A stretch of DNA of 7,240 bases, from NCBI GenBank assembly GCA_014804285.1, contig JAAVAA010000014.1:1-7240 (forward strand). Direction: 5' to 3'. This document shows positions 6,200-7,240 of this stretch, one piece after another. Made by a program: the position numbers and the translations under genes. The notes beneath the pieces are model-generated. The model was given only the letters and a program-made list of their open reading frames with translations, did no database searches and was not told the origin of the DNA. Numbering within the stretch: position 1 is the first letter of the stretch; every line of letters starts with the position of its first letter. Origin of the DNA: Lachnospiraceae bacterium (GTDB lineage Bacteria > Bacillota > Clostridia > Lachnospirales > Lachnospiraceae).

Positions 6200-7240
6200 A
6201 TGAAAAAACGATTTTCAAATTTATGCATTTTGGTAGTAGGAATGTTGGCTTTGCTCATGTATAGCAAAACGAAAGAAAGTACAATTCAAGATGTAAATGC
6301 AGAATTTCATGAAGCGAAAGAAGATGATAAATATGCGAATCAAAGAAGCATAGAATGGAGTATTGAACTTTCAGAAATTCTAAGTGATGAAATGCTTAAT
6401 GTATTGGATAATGAAAAGAATTGCTTGAGTAGTGACAAAGCATCTAAAGTAGTTTGGGAAGAGATTATTAGTAATAATGGAGAGACATATAAGGTATCAT
6501 TTGAGAGAATAAGCGCTTTATATGATGCAAAATCAGAATCATATCGGTACTGTGCAGATTACCGGTTGATTGTTCGGGATTCGGACAGAAAAGATATTTC
6601 AAAGCAGATAATTGCAAATTTCCCGGTCTGGTATGAGGAAGCTCATTGGATGGTTGATGTTTCGGGTGACGGTTTTTCAGATGTTGTACTGTGCCCTTTT
6701 TATGAAGGTTACACGCGTTACACGGATCTACGTTTTTATATATGGAATATGGATAAAAAAGAATATGAAGAAAAACCATTGTCGTGGGATCTCTGGAGAC
6801 CGGTATGGAACGAAAGATTATCCTGCGTTATTTTTATAGATGAATCCCATGATGACATTCGTATGAAAATGGTTTCCTTTGAAAATGGGGAATGGGTATT
6901 GCGGGGAGAACTCCTTCCTGGGGAAATAATAGAGAAAACTGAAGAAACAGTACAAATTCAACATAAGGAAATTTTTTATACAGAGGAAGGAAATATTGAA
7001 AATATAATTATCGTTAATATACCTGAACAAAATGTGCCTTGGAATAATGTCAATAGTGTCTGGTGCGATGATAATAGTCAAAATGAATATTTGAATTTGG
7101 GATCTCTTGATTGGGATATAATAGATGTAGAACTGGAAGAGGGGAAAAGCGACCTTAAATATGTTAGAAAAAAAGACTGTAATGTGGAAGAAACAAATGC
7201 GGACAATGCAATCGATTTTTACGGAGTCTGGCATATTGAT
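6200..7240 (+). CDS. Partial exported protein with FG-GAP-like motif (3' end outside window)
   Basis: The frame is open from ATG 6200 to the last base, giving 347 codons without a stop. Residues 1-22 (MKKRFSNLCI, then a hydrophobic stretch ending LLMYSK) form a signal peptide or N-terminal anchor. Cys9 lies inside the hydrophobic core and no lipobox is present. Residues about 50-140 are beta/alpha mixed with no recognised motif. Residues 150-183 read HWMVDVSGDGFSDVVL followed by a 'FYIWN' strand, the pattern of FG-GAP/EF-hand-like calcium loops (D153, D157, D161) found in exported clostridial proteins. Residues 205-325 are Glu/Asp-rich with several Trp. The last visible residues, YGVWHID (341-347), match the start of the domain duplicated in the upstream protein (YGHYRI, YGDYEI), so a copy of that domain probably follows outside the window. 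It is linked to the upstream gene by a 6-base gap and is probably coupled. Function is unknown. Confidence 0.85.
   Translation, partial: MKKRFSNLCILVVGMLALLMYSKTKESTIQDVNAEFHEAKEDDKYANQRSIEWSIELSEILSDEMLNVLDNEKNCLSSDKASKVVWEEIISNNGETYKVSFERISALYDAKSESYRYCADYRLIVRDSDRKDISKQIIANFPVWYEEAHWMVDVSGDGFSDVVLCPFYEGYTRYTDLRFYIWNMDKKEYEEKPLSWDLWRPVWNERLSCVIFIDESHDDIRMKMVSFENGEWVLRGELLPGEIIEKTEETVQIQHKEIFYTEEGNIENIIIVNIPEQNVPWNNVNSVWCDDNSQNEYLNLGSLDWDIIDVELEEGKSDLKYVRKKDCNVEETNADNAIDFYGVWHID

Noticed and set aside
6818..7234. 138-residue minus-strand open frame at the right end
   Set aside because: The plus strand carries an open frame with signal peptide, ribosome binding site and family-like motifs across the same bases; the minus-strand product is Ile/Phe-rich antisense.

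Overview
The window is AT-rich, low-GC DNA with purine-rich, GGAGG-like ribosome binding sites. Its coding repertoire is typical of gut or host-associated Clostridia. The broken nuclease-transposase and the secreted proteins most resemble those of Lachnospiraceae, but that placement is inferred from protein style and not from a marker gene. All recognisable genes are on the + strand. No rRNA, tRNA or CRISPR array was seen.

Left part (2-2637): two consecutive lipoprotein genes. The first is cut by the left edge; its signal peptide and lipobox are visible and its body looks like a beta-propeller. The second starts at a TTG 29 bases after the first stop. It has its own lipobox, a run of RCC1-like repeats and a C-terminal calcium-loop-like (FG-GAP/EF-hand-like) region. 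The 390 bases after it hold no intact gene, but short shifted reading frames just behind its stop look like decayed coding sequence.

Middle part (3028-4203): a Rpn-type PD-(D/E)XK nuclease-transposase, broken by a one-base frameshift and with no convincing start. Its tail contains a 21-bp tandem repeat encoding a coiled coil. Just after its stop come four TGATGCA motifs spaced exactly 11 bp apart, then a likely intrinsic terminator.

Right part (4352-7240): two tightly linked genes (6-base gap) for exported proteins without a lipobox. The first contains a duplicated domain of about 150 residues followed by an EF-hand-like C-terminal domain. The second runs off the right edge, carries an FG-GAP-like motif, and its last visible residues (YGVWHID) look like the start of the same duplicated domain.

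Overall this looks like an accessory island of rapidly evolving cell-surface or secreted proteins that share modules (propeller-like repeats, FG-GAP/EF-hand-like loops, a repeated 'YGxYxI...QEAD' domain) and that has hosted, and is now losing, a Rpn-type mobile element. No enzyme activity can be assigned to the surface proteins. No defence, toxin or biosynthetic system could be demonstrated.
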